DNA of 64,000 nt from a virus. The stretch spans positions 81,016-145,015 of the IMG/VR virus record IMGVR_UViG_3300021961_000026. One strand, written 5' to 3'. Shown piece after piece: positions 36,971 to 44,650 of this stretch; within the stretch, counting starts at the first letter, position 1, and every line of letters starts with the position of its first letter. The notes under the pieces are model-generated. The model saw only the letters and a program-made list of their open reading frames with translations. It made no database searches and was not told the origin of the DNA. Position numbers and translations under genes: made by a program.

Positions 36971-37597
36971 ATGGCAACTTTTTACGTTGGACCAAGACCA
37001 GTTCTAAAGGGTAGGTCAACCGCTGAGATGACCAATCCATATACCTCTATGACTGGCAAAGCTAAGGGTACTGGAACATATTCATACTACCCACTTTACA
37101 GCACCAGTCACGTCTTGGATGGTGCTCCAGACAATCATTTTGCTCCAGGTACTGGTCAGTTCCCTGGCAATAGATTTTTATCACAGCTTTTTAATGGAAC
37201 TACACTTTATGTGCATCCACTTTCTGGCACTTTCCCCAATGGTAGTGCAACATACGATGGTGCAAGATTCCGTCCTCTAGAATTCAAGGGGCTCAGTGGT
37301 GCAGCTGCTTTCCCATCAGGGTATGGTCATGCAGATAGAGTTAGCGAATATAGTTACAATAACTATATCTTTGACGGTGTTACTTCTGCTAATGCGTTTG
37401 CAAATACAGGCCATGCAGCAAGAACAGAGGCTCAAGGCGCACCAGCTTCATTTGGTGTATTTAGACCAACTGAAGCACAAGGCGTAACTAGTGCCAAGGT
37501 TTTTACAGCTGGCTATGGTCAGGCAAATGTTACTAGTGATTATGGCAGAGAAAAAGTTAAAGAATGGTACGGTGTTCCGTCAGCAAAAGCTCTCTAA
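36971..37597 (+). CDS. Gly/Ala/Tyr-rich repetitive protein, possibly virion component, 208 aa
   Basis: The start follows a strong AAGGAGACT site, suggesting high expression. The protein is rich in Gly, Ala, Thr, Tyr and Phe and low in Lys/Glu in its first two thirds, with loosely repeated units of the type GAAAFPSGYGHADR, NAFANTGHAART, KVFTAGYGQANV, each about 25-30 residues and ending in a charged pair. The composition suits an abundant structural or decoration protein. I do not recognise a family. It is followed by a membrane protein whose frame overlaps its end. Confidence 0.7.
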   Translation: MATFYVGPRPVLKGRSTAEMTNPYTSMTGKAKGTGTYSYYPLYSTSHVLDGAPDNHFAPGTGQFPGNRFLSQLFNGTTLYVHPLSGTFPNGSATYDGARFRPLEFKGLSGAAAFPSGYGHADRVSEYSYNNYIFDGVTSANAFANTGHAARTEAQGAPASFGVFRPTEAQGVTSAKVFTAGYGQANVTSDYGREKVKEWYGVPSAKAL

Positions 37598-37865
37598 TAT
37601 TTTATCCAATCCTATTAGTCTAGAAAAAGATAGTAGGAAGTCTGGACTAATAGGCTGGATCGGTCTCATAGGTATCATAGTTTTATATGATGTTTATGCG
37701 ATAAAAACTAAAAAGATCGAAACATTAACTAGATCTTTTTGGCGTCACACAGAACAGACAATTGGAAAAAATATATTTATAGGAGCGTGGTTAGGTTTAA
37801 CTTTCCATCTTTTGTTGGAAAAGATGATTAGGAAAAAGTATCTGAGTAAGATAGGAAAATTTTAA
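37539..37865 (+). CDS. Small membrane protein, start uncertain
   Basis: The reliable part (about 37584-37865) encodes two membrane segments: LIGWIGLIGIIVLYDVYAI and NIFIGAWLGLTFHLLL, separated by a polar loop, with a Lys-rich C-terminus. This layout resembles small two-helix membrane proteins in actinophage genomes. No start has a good ribosome binding site; ATG 37539 and GTG 37572 both lie within the preceding gene, so translation is probably coupled to it. Its placement after structural genes would allow a holin-like or superinfection role, but neither is shown. Confidence 0.5.
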   Translation: MMAEKKLKNGTVFRQQKLSNILSNPISLEKDSRKSGLIGWIGLIGIIVLYDVYAIKTKKIETLTRSFWRHTEQTIGKNIFIGAWLGLTFHLLLEKMIRKKYLSKIGKF

Positions 37866-37906
37866 TCAGGAATAACACCTAGATACAATTTGAGCTACTG
37901 GCTCTG

Positions 37907-37915
37907 TGATATAAT
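37907..37915 (+). promoter_or_regulatory. Extended -10 promoter
   Basis: TGA TATAAT forms an extended -10 (TGnTATAAT) in a non-coding gap. Transcription would start near 37922. A weak TTGAGC lies 14 nt upstream; extended -10 promoters often need no -35. Confidence 0.55.
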
Positions 37916-37921
37916 TATCCC

Positions 37922-37987
37922 ACAGTGTTAGTAGGCGGTAATCACAAACATAGTTGTCCCGCCCGAAAGGGCGGGACTAATGTTTTT
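37922..37987 (+). ncRNA. Candidate small RNA of about 65 nt
   Basis: This interval is bounded by an extended -10 promoter at 37907-37915 and a perfect GC-rich terminator hairpin at 37956-37977 followed by a T tract. It contains no open frame of useful length and no tRNA-like cloverleaf. If the terminator works fully the transcript is a small RNA; if it leaks, it is the leader of the 38033 operon, where attenuation would be an alternative reading. Confidence 0.4.
37956..37987 (+). terminator. Rho-independent terminator
   Basis: A 9-bp perfect stem GTCCCGCCC / GGGCGGGAC closes on a GAAA tetraloop (37965-37968) and is followed by TAATGTTTTTATT. It separates the structural genes from the nucleotide-metabolism block. 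Confidence 0.85.
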
Positions 37988-38032
37988 ATTGCAGGCTTTT
38001 ATGGGTTTAGATGGTTTTATAAGGGATTATAA

Positions 38033-38734
38033 ATGTCTTATCAAGATTTAGAAAAAGTAGTTAATGAACGAGTTATTTCAGTTGAAGTAGCGGAAAAATA
38101 TCTCACCATTTTTCTTGGACCTCATGACTGGAAGAAAGCTTTATTAAAACTATGGGAGTCTTCAGGGGCTAAGAGAAAAGACGCAGAAGAACGAAAAGAG
38201 TTTGTAAAAAAATCCATAAGTTGTGCAGTACTTCTCAACTATACAGAAAAGAGTGCTATACCCAAACCACCCGATAATCTATTGTATTGGTGTTCTGGAT
38301 GGCTTCAGTTTAAAGAAAGAGATTGGTTTAAAATGTTTCAAGATCTCTTAAAAGAAGACATTAAAATCGCTGAGGATAGAAATAAAGCAATTATGTTAGG
38401 TATAATAGATCCAATTGATATATCTCCAGTTACTAGACAAGCATTTAATTGGCTTTACAATGCAGCAAAAGATAATGGATATGTAAATGAAGATAACGCA
38501 GATGAGTTAAAATCAAAGTTTTCCAATTTAGTTATGGCTTACGGTGGTGCAGTTGTTTGTAATATTTTTATGAATCACGAAAATGTTATAAAGAACATGT
38601 TCAACTGGAGAAGTGGATACTTTTTTGAAAGAGAAATACACAAAATATACACAACAGATCAAATACTTAAGATTAAAAATTTAGAGTTACAAAAAGCAAA
38701 TCAAAATTACGTTAAAAAGATACAAGCAAAATAA
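38033..38734 (+). CDS. Unknown protein, 233 aa
   Basis: ATG follows AAGGGATTATAA. The protein is soluble, helical and Lys/Glu-rich, with aromatic patches (LLYWCSGWLQFKERDWF) and a C-terminal helix rich in Asn, Lys and Gln. No motif or domain is recognised. It starts the block that leads directly into the class II ribonucleotide reductase, so a role in DNA metabolism or a host takeover function is possible, though context is the only support. Confidence 0.65.
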   Translation: MSYQDLEKVVNERVISVEVAEKYLTIFLGPHDWKKALLKLWESSGAKRKDAEERKEFVKKSISCAVLLNYTEKSAIPKPPDNLLYWCSGWLQFKERDWFKMFQDLLKEDIKIAEDRNKAIMLGIIDPIDISPVTRQAFNWLYNAAKDNGYVNEDNADELKSKFSNLVMAYGGAVVCNIFMNHENVIKNMFNWRSGYFFEREIHKIYTTDQILKIKNLELQKANQNYVKKIQAK

Positions 38735-38751
38735 TTTACAAGGAGATAAAA

Positions 38752-40683
38752 ATGCAATCCGATATTCTTTCAGAAGAATTTGTACAGTCCTACGCAACAA
38801 AAACGCCACCTTGGGGCTTTAATGGAATGGGTGAGATAGTCTACAAGAGAACCTATTCTAGGGACATTGAATCTTTGGGAAGAAAAGAAAACTGGCATGA
38901 GACAATTGCCCGTTGCGTTAACGGAGCTCAAGAAATTGGTGCTAATTACACCAAGGAAGAAGCTGAAAGATTATTTGATTACATATTTAACCTTAAGGGT
39001 ACTTTTTCTGGTCGTGCTTTATGGCAGTTGGGTACACCGCTAGTTAAGAAGATGAGTGGTGTTTCACTTGTAAACTGCTGGATGACAACAATATCAAAAG
39101 TAGATGACTTTAAATTCTTAATGGATCACCTAATGCTTGGTGGTGGTGTTGGATATACAGTGGAAAGAGCATCTGTGCATGAGTTTCCAAAGGTTAAAGA
39201 TGTTGACCATATCAGACATGAGCGTTCAAACGATGCCGACTTTATAGTTCCTGATTCAAGATTTGGCTGGTCAGAATTACTTGGTAAAGTTCTTGATAGC
39301 TATTTCTGCACTGGCAAATCTTTTACCTATTCAACTATTCTTATTCGTGGTTTTGGTGCACCGCTAAAAACGTTTGGCGGAACAGCATCAGGTCCAGAGG
39401 TCCTCATCGAAGGAATAACCGACATATGTAAGATTCTTAGTTCAAGAGCTGGGAAGAAGATTAGGTCAATTGATGCCCTTGATATTGCTAACATTATTGG
39501 CAAGGTGGTAGTAGCAGGTTCGGCACGTCGTTCAGCTCAAATTGCAATTGGAGATCCTGATGATTTCTTATTCCTTCGCGCAAAAAATTGGGGTAAGGGT
39601 GATATTCCTGGTTGGAGAGCTAATTCAAATAACTCAATATATGCAGACGCATATGATGAAATCATTGAAGAATTCTGGAAAGGTTATGACGGCTCAGGTG
39701 AACCATATGGTCTTATCAATAGAGCACTTATCAGAAAAAATGGTAGATTAGGAGAAAAGGTTAATGACTCAAAAGTTATTGGTACGAACCCATGTGGTGA
39801 AATCGGTCTGGAAGACGGAGAGCCTTGCAACCTTGCAGAAATTTTTCTACCAAATATATCTTCAAAAGAAGAATTAATCGATCTTAGCAAGCTTCTTTAC
39901 AAGACGCAGAAAGCCATTACAACTCTTGCTTACCCATATCAAAAGAGTATGGAAGTAATTGCAAAGAACCGTAGACTCGGTCAGGGAATTACTGGATGGT
40001 TGCAATCAACTCAAGAACAGCTTTCCTGGGTTAGCGATTGCTACAATGAGCTTAAGTCATTTGACTCAGAGTGGTCGAAGAATTTAGGTATCAACCCATC
40101 AATTAAGCTAACAACTGTCAAGCCTAGCGGAACCCTAAGCTTGTTAGCGGGTGTTACGCCAGGAATTCACCCAGCTTATGCAAAACATTACATTCGCAGA
40201 GTAAGAATGGGTAGCAGCGATCCACTGGTTCAGTACTGTAGAGACAAGGGATACAAGGTTGTTTATGATGTTGGTATTGACGGTAAAGAAAATCACACTA
40301 TTTGTGTTGTTGAATTTCCAGCAGAAACTCCCGACCACGCTACGTTAGCTAAGGATTTAACTGCAATTAATCAGCTTGAATGGGTTGTTAAGGCTCAGTC
40401 TAATTGGGCAGATAATAACGTTAGTGTTACTGTATATTATAGAAAAGAAGAACTTAATGATATACAGGATTGGCTAAAAGCAAATTATAAGAATAAGGTT
40501 AAGTCTGTATCATTCCTTCTTCATAGTGAGCATGGTTTTGCTCTTGCTCCATATGAAGAGATTAGTGAAGATGAATACAACAAGCTTAAGTCAAAGATTA
40601 AGGAAGTGTCATTTACTGATATATCTGGAGATTTTTCTCTTGATGATTTAGAGTGCGCTACCGGAGCTTGTCCAATAAAGTAG
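38752..40683 (+). CDS. nrdJ: Class II (B12-dependent) ribonucleoside-triphosphate reductase
   Basis: 643 residues with a strong AAGGAGA site. The catalytic landmarks are GRALWQLGTP and GVSLVNCW (first redox Cys), NPCGEIGLEDGEPCNLAE (radical-site and second redox Cys), VKPSGTLSLLAGVTPGIHP (phosphate-binding) and a C-terminal CATGACPIK Cys pair that passes electrons. This is the monomeric adenosylcobalamin type related to the Lactobacillus leichmannii enzyme, which reduces NTPs to dNTPs without oxygen dependence. It is compact but complete, and probably supplies dNTPs to the phage DnaE; cobalamin must come from the host. Confidence 0.93.
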   Translation: MQSDILSEEFVQSYATKTPPWGFNGMGEIVYKRTYSRDIESLGRKENWHETIARCVNGAQEIGANYTKEEAERLFDYIFNLKGTFSGRALWQLGTPLVKKMSGVSLVNCWMTTISKVDDFKFLMDHLMLGGGVGYTVERASVHEFPKVKDVDHIRHERSNDADFIVPDSRFGWSELLGKVLDSYFCTGKSFTYSTILIRGFGAPLKTFGGTASGPEVLIEGITDICKILSSRAGKKIRSIDALDIANIIGKVVVAGSARRSAQIAIGDPDDFLFLRAKNWGKGDIPGWRANSNNSIYADAYDEIIEEFWKGYDGSGEPYGLINRALIRKNGRLGEKVNDSKVIGTNPCGEIGLEDGEPCNLAEIFLPNISSKEELIDLSKLLYKTQKAITTLAYPYQKSMEVIAKNRRLGQGITGWLQSTQEQLSWVSDCYNELKSFDSEWSKNLGINPSIKLTTVKPSGTLSLLAGVTPGIHPAYAKHYIRRVRMGSSDPLVQYCRDKGYKVVYDVGIDGKENHTICVVEFPAETPDHATLAKDLTAINQLEWVVKAQSNWADNNVSVTVYYRKEELNDIQDWLKANYKNKVKSVSFLLHSEHGFALAPYEEISEDEYNKLKSKIKEVSFTDISGDFSLDDLECATGACPIK

Positions 40684-40691
40684 AGCTTAAA

Positions 40692-41027
40692 ATGTCTGAT
40701 GAACATATGGATAATGATAAGATAAACGAATTATTTTCCGAAATCATAAAATCAACAAATATCAATGAAGTAAATGAAGATAAGGAAAAGCTTCTTGCCT
40801 ATGACCTAAAGCAGCTTGTATTATTGCAGGAGGTTTTAGGCGATTGTGTTTCTAATGTTTCTCAAATCATTTTTATGTTACTTAGTAATGAACCGCCTAT
40901 TAATGAGGATATACCTGAAGTTTTAGATATTTTATATAAGTCAGGTGAAGATTTAAACAACTGTATGGTAGAATTGTTCATTGAATTAGATCAGAGTTTT
41001 AATATTGACGAGGAAGAAGATGAGTGA
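40692..41027 (+). CDS. Small acidic helical protein, 111 aa
   Basis: Starts 8 nt after the reductase stop and overlaps the ThyX start by 8 nt, so it is part of the same operon. It is strongly acidic (ends IDEEEDE) and helical (KEKLLAYDLKQLVLLQEVLGD), with no recognisable domain. A regulator or partner of the nucleotide-metabolism enzymes is conceivable from position alone. Confidence 0.6.
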   Translation: MSDEHMDNDKINELFSEIIKSTNINEVNEDKEKLLAYDLKQLVLLQEVLGDCVSNVSQIIFMLLSNEPPINEDIPEVLDILYKSGEDLNNCMVELFIELDQSFNIDEEEDE

Positions 41028-41745
41028 AAACATTGCTTTAGAGAAGCAAAACAATTTTATTGATGTTTTAGATAAAGGTTATGTTAGATTAGTTGACACA
41101 ATGGGATCGGATTTATCCGTTGCCAATGCTGCTCGCGCCTCTTATGCAAAAGAGAGTAAAGAAATTAGCCCTGGTGATGCACGACTGATTGATTTCTTAG
41201 CAAGAGAAAATCACATGTCACCGTTCAGACATGCTTTTGCTACATTTGAATTTAAAGCACCACTCATGGTAGCTAGACAGCATTGGAAATATGTTGTAGG
41301 CTCAGACCATACAATGGATTCTTGGAATGAGTCATCTAGACGATATATAACTATGGAGCCAGAATTCTATATTCCAAAAAACGATGAATGGAGAATGGCA
41401 CCAGAAAATTCAAAGCAGGGATCTGGTGGTCCGGTTGATCCATGGACTGGTTCAATTCTTACTGAGAATTTAATTAAATACGTTGAACAAGGTGAAGCTA
41501 TTTATAATTTAGCCCTTGAATCTGGGGTAGCCCCTGAACAGGCTAGACTTATGTTACCAGCTTATGGAATGTATGTAGTATATAGATGGTCATGTTCTTT
41601 GCAGTCCGTGTGTCTCTTTCTTAATCAAAGACTTGAGCACGATTCCCAATATGAAATTAGAGAATATGCAAAGGCAGTGCATCATTTGATAGCTCCAGTT
41701 TTTCCTGTCACAATCAATTGTCTGGTTCATAAAAATGATATATGA
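41020..41745 (+). CDS. thyX: ThyX-type flavin-dependent thymidylate synthase (variant)
   Basis: 241 residues from ATG 41020, chosen over the upstream in-frame codon because GAGGAAGA lies 7 nt before it. ThyX methylates dUMP to dTMP using FAD, NADPH and methylene-tetrahydrofolate. The core NHMSPFRHAFATFEF, VARQHWKY, SWNESSRRY and the C-terminal RLEHDSQYEIREYA fit the family. The usual RHR(x7)S signature is changed: RQHWKYV then an insertion before WNESSRRY, so the His-Arg pair is missing. The enzyme may be a divergent phage clade or have altered chemistry. Confidence 0.85.
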   Translation: MSENIALEKQNNFIDVLDKGYVRLVDTMGSDLSVANAARASYAKESKEISPGDARLIDFLARENHMSPFRHAFATFEFKAPLMVARQHWKYVVGSDHTMDSWNESSRRYITMEPEFYIPKNDEWRMAPENSKQGSGGPVDPWTGSILTENLIKYVEQGEAIYNLALESGVAPEQARLMLPAYGMYVVYRWSCSLQSVCLFLNQRLEHDSQYEIREYAKAVHHLIAPVFPVTINCLVHKNDI

Positions 41746-41899
41746 TTTCTTCATTGCAATAATTTTTACTCTTTTAATTAACTATATAGTTTCCTTGCAG
41801 TTGGTGGCACAATTTAGTGAAACAAAAAGAACTAAAAATATTGCCATATCTTTAGCGCTATTTATTGGGTTTTTGTCTGGTATATTAATTTTGATTTAA
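41735..41899 (+). CDS. Two-helix membrane protein, 54 aa
   Basis: ATG 41735 overlaps the ThyX end by 11 nt; the stop lies 1 nt before the deaminase. Two hydrophobic helices (FFIAIIFTLLINYIVSL and IAISLALFIGFLSGILILI) flank a short loop QFSETKRTK. No ribosome binding site stands out, so it may be coupled to ThyX. Function unknown. Confidence 0.55.
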   Translation: MIYDFFIAIIFTLLINYIVSLQLVAQFSETKRTKNIAISLALFIGFLSGILILI

Positions 41900-41900
41900 T

Positions 41901-42350
41901 ATGAAGGTACAAAGAAAAGATATCCAATTTATGGATATGTGTGAAATCTCCGCTACAATTTTTTCTACATGTTCTAAAAGAAAATATTGTGCTGTACTGG
42001 TTGATGAATCTAATCATATAGTTGGCTTTGGTTATAATGGTGGACCAAGTGGTTTTGAGCACTGCAATGATGGTGGCTGTCCTAGGGTTTACGAAGATAG
42101 CCCCAATGGATCAAACTATGATAACTGTATAGCCATTCACGCAGAAGCAAATGCTTTCCTACATAGCGACTATAGCGCAAAGCCCACTAAGATATACGTA
42201 AATGGACCTCCATGTTTTTCTTGTGCTAAGCTAATAGCAAATAGCACAGTTAAATACGTTTATTATAAAAAAGATGACCATTATCTTCAGTGGGATACTG
42301 TAAAGAAATTTCTTAATAAGTCAGATGTAAAAACAATAGAGGTTAGGTAG
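41901..42350 (+). CDS. dCMP deaminase
   Basis: 149 residues. Deaminates dCMP to dUMP, feeding ThyX next door. The zinc site is clear: HAEANAF (catalytic Glu and Zn His) and PPCFSCAK (two Zn Cys). Residues 60-66, around CNDGGCPR, form the additional Cys-containing loop seen in the T4/ComEB-type dCMP deaminases. Stop and next start overlap as TAGTG. Confidence 0.9.
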   Translation: MKVQRKDIQFMDMCEISATIFSTCSKRKYCAVLVDESNHIVGFGYNGGPSGFEHCNDGGCPRVYEDSPNGSNYDNCIAIHAEANAFLHSDYSAKPTKIYVNGPPCFSCAKLIANSTVKYVYYKKDDHYLQWDTVKKFLNKSDVKTIEVR

Positions 42351-42565
42351 TGCCAGCGTCAAAGCTAAATTATTTAGTTGTATATAAAAACCATAGTCAG
42401 GTTTATGGTTGTTCTTCGCAAAAAATTGCGCTAGATTCACCACCACCAGATGGTTTATCTCAAGATGATAAAAATATATTTTTTGTTACATTTGAGCCAG
42501 ACTCAGATAATATATGCCTTTATAAAGTAGAAGATCAATTAGAAGAAAAACAAGAAAATGAATAA
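42350..42565 (+). CDS. Unknown protein, 71 aa
   Basis: Starts at GTG inside a TAGTG overlap and overlaps the next gene by 8 nt, so it is translated in series. The sequence starts with a likely beta strand (LNYLVVYKN), has a Pro-rich loop (SPPPDGLS) and an acidic Gln/Glu-rich end. No family recognised. Confidence 0.6.
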   Translation: MPASKLNYLVVYKNHSQVYGCSSQKIALDSPPPDGLSQDDKNIFFVTFEPDSDNICLYKVEDQLEEKQENE

Positions 42566-42779
42566 GAAAAAAGTTACAGTAAAAGTAGCTCCTGGTCAAG
42601 CAGTTTTTGTTGCAGACCTAAATGTATTAGATCACATAAAGTCTACATACATTTACATGTCTCAAAACTGCGAAGACTCAAATGAGGCAAACTCATGGGT
42701 ACAAATAACTAAAGACATAGATGAGTGGATTGAAAAAACTTATGTTCCTGAGCAAGGAAATTATGAAGAAGAATGGTAA
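42558..42779 (+). CDS. Unknown protein, 73 aa
   Basis: ATG 42558 follows an AAGAAAAACAAG purine stretch within the previous gene. The N-terminal KKKVTVKVAPGQAVFVADL suggests beta strands; the rest is helical and acidic and ends EEEW. It overlaps the next gene by 17 nt. No family recognised. Confidence 0.6.
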   Translation: MNKKKVTVKVAPGQAVFVADLNVLDHIKSTYIYMSQNCEDSNEANSWVQITKDIDEWIEKTYVPEQGNYEEEW

Positions 42780-43017
42780 CATTTTATTGGCGTCTTCCAT
42801 TATAGGATTGATAGGACTATCAGTGTATAATTATTTTAAATTTAAAAATCAATTTAAAGATCAAGCCACAATGAATCAATATAAAAATAGGTTAATAGAA
42901 TTCTTCGATAAAGAATCTATTGATGAAGTTTTTAAGGAAATGAATTATTATATTGGCTTTGGATTATCACCAGAAAATGCCTTTGATCTTATAACTGCTA
43001 AGGAGCCAAATGATTGA
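42763..43017 (+). CDS. Membrane-anchored small protein, 84 aa
   Basis: I chose ATG 42763 because GCAAGGAAA lies 6-8 nt upstream. Residues 5-25 (NILLASSIIGLIGLSVYNYF) form one membrane segment; the remainder is a charged helical tail ending KEPND, overlapping the glycosyltransferase by 8 nt. A signal anchor with cytoplasmic tail is likely. Function unknown. Confidence 0.6.
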   Translation: MKKNGNILLASSIIGLIGLSVYNYFKFKNQFKDQATMNQYKNRLIEFFDKESIDEVFKEMNYYIGFGLSPENAFDLITAKEPND

Positions 43018-43825
43018 TCTTTGTATAGTTAATTATAACTCAACAAAAGAATTGAAGAGATTTTTGGACACTCTTCACTCTGATTTAAAAAGTCCAAATG
43101 GCGCGCTTGAAAAAAACTGGAATCTGTATATTACAGATAATAATTCAACAGATAATTTTATCCCCTGGATAAGGGATAATGAAGATTCATACTATATTAA
43201 TAGGACTTATCTTCGTCAAAATATAGGATACTCAGCCGCTACAAATATGATGGCTAGTAATTCTAACGCAGAAATCATCGCAGTTTTAAACGCAGATGTA
43301 TGGATGTCATCAAGTGACTGTATAAAAATAGAAAATATTTTTAAAGAAAATCCAGACATACATATACTTGGACCCAAGCAGCGCGATGAGTATGGGCACA
43401 TAACTCATGCAGGAATAGTCGGAACCAATACAGCTCCAAGACATAGGGGTTGGAAAGAATTAGACAAATTAGATGAACTCTATAGGGATAGAGTTGAATG
43501 TGTTACGGTCTCAGGCTCTGCTTATTTTATTCGTAGAGAAGTATGGAATGCGTTGACCAATAATCCTAGATATCGAGATATGTATCCAAACGCAATAGGA
43601 GCATTTCTGCCTACTCCTCATTATTATGAAGAGACATGGTGTTCATACTTTGCTAGGCATTTAGGATATAAAGTTGTATATGACGGATCTGTTTCAATCG
43701 GCCATAGCTGGCACGCCTCTTCTCCTAAACCTGGAGAAGGCTATAGCCATGCCGACGCACAGTTTCCAATAAGTAGAGAAATATTTAGAAAAGCTTGTGA
43801 TTATATGGGAATAGAAAGAGATTAA
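43010..43825 (+). CDS. Family 2-like glycosyltransferase
   Basis: 271 residues. The start DLCIVNYNSTKELKRF, then ITDNNSTDNF, VLNADVWM (the DXD-like metal and sugar-nucleotide site near residue 95) and a C-terminal YYEETWCSYF with HSWHAS match GT-A fold rhamnosyl/glycosyltransferases. It transfers a sugar from a nucleotide donor to an unknown acceptor. It lies between a membrane protein and a nuclease; with three more glycosyltransferase-like genes nearby it could decorate virion, host surface or phage DNA. Confidence 0.85.
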   Translation: MIDLCIVNYNSTKELKRFLDTLHSDLKSPNGALEKNWNLYITDNNSTDNFIPWIRDNEDSYYINRTYLRQNIGYSAATNMMASNSNAEIIAVLNADVWMSSSDCIKIENIFKENPDIHILGPKQRDEYGHITHAGIVGTNTAPRHRGWKELDKLDELYRDRVECVTVSGSAYFIRREVWNALTNNPRYRDMYPNAIGAFLPTPHYYEETWCSYFARHLGYKVVYDGSVSIGHSWHASSPKPGEGYSHADAQFPISREIFRKACDYMGIERD

Positions 43826-43826
43826 A

Positions 43827-44222
43827 ATGAAAGATAAGAACGTTTATTATTATAATGCAGAAGTCAAAAAGATAATCGATGGTGACACTTTTGACATTGT
43901 CATTGACCTTGGTTTTGACACACTTCGTAAAGGGCGAGTAAGATTATATGGGGTTAACACTCCAGAAAGTCGCACAACAAACTTAGAAGAAAAACAAAAG
44001 GGCTTAGCTGCAAAAGAATTTACTGATCAATGGCTCGCAAAAGCTGGACATAAAGTTAAGATAGAAACCATTCTTGATAAGAATGAAAAGTATGGAAGAG
44101 TTCTTGCTAGAGTTTGGAATGCCGACGGCCAATGTTTGAATACAGACATAGTTGCATCTGGGCTTGCTAGGGAGTATTATGGTGTTGGCGACAAAACATG
44201 GACAGAGTTTAAGAAAGATTAA
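43827..44222 (+). CDS. Staphylococcal-nuclease-like thermonuclease
   Basis: 131 residues, the usual size of the SNase domain. Active-site order is intact: IIDGDTFDI (Ca-binding Asp), VRLYGVNTPE (catalytic Arg and Glu), KYGRVLARVW (second catalytic Arg) and the closing helix. There is no signal peptide, so it probably acts inside the cell, for instance on host DNA. It starts 1 nt after the glycosyltransferase stop. Confidence 0.9.
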   Translation: MKDKNVYYYNAEVKKIIDGDTFDIVIDLGFDTLRKGRVRLYGVNTPESRTTNLEEKQKGLAAKEFTDQWLAKAGHKVKIETILDKNEKYGRVLARVWNADGQCLNTDIVASGLAREYYGVGDKTWTEFKKD

Positions 44223-44226
44223 GTAA

Positions 44227-44631
44227 ATGCAAACCTTTTTACCCTATCCGGATCTTTTACAATCAGTAAGAGTTTTGGATTATCGTCGGCTTGGAAAGCA
44301 AAGAGTAGAAACATTTCAAGTTTTAAACATTTTGCTTGATAGAACACCAACAAAAGGTTGGCGCAATCATCCTGTTACTCGTATGTGGACAGGATATGAG
44401 GAAGCATTAAAGCTTTACCAGAACTTTACAATAGAAGAATGGATAAAGCGAGGCTATAAGAATAGCATGAAGATGGAAGAGCTAGATTATAAGCGCATAA
44501 ATCTTCCACATTGGTTTGGAAATAAAGATTTTCATAAATCGCATAGGTCAAATCTTCTTAGAAAAGATTACGAATATTATTCTCAATACTTTGATGAACC
44601 AATAGATTTAGAATATTATTGGCCAACTTAG
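44227..44631 (+). CDS. MSMEG_6728-like pyrimidine-dimer-glycosylase family protein
   Basis: 134 residues. TFLPYPDLLQSVRVLDYRR, then LGKQRVETFQVLN, GWRNHPVTRMWTGYEEAL and HKSHRSNLLRKD match the family often annotated as pyrimidine dimer DNA glycosylase or MSMEG_6728. This may repair UV damage, though function is poorly tested. It holds the one in-frame CGG in the window read as ordinary Arg, codon 21 (44287-44289) inside the conserved RRLGKQR motif; a +1 shift there would abort the protein. Confidence 0.82.
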   Translation: MQTFLPYPDLLQSVRVLDYRRLGKQRVETFQVLNILLDRTPTKGWRNHPVTRMWTGYEEALKLYQNFTIEEWIKRGYKNSMKMEELDYKRINLPHWFGNKDFHKSHRSNLLRKDYEYYSQYFDEPIDLEYYWPT

Positions 44632-44650
44632 ATCTTTAAAAGGTAAATAA

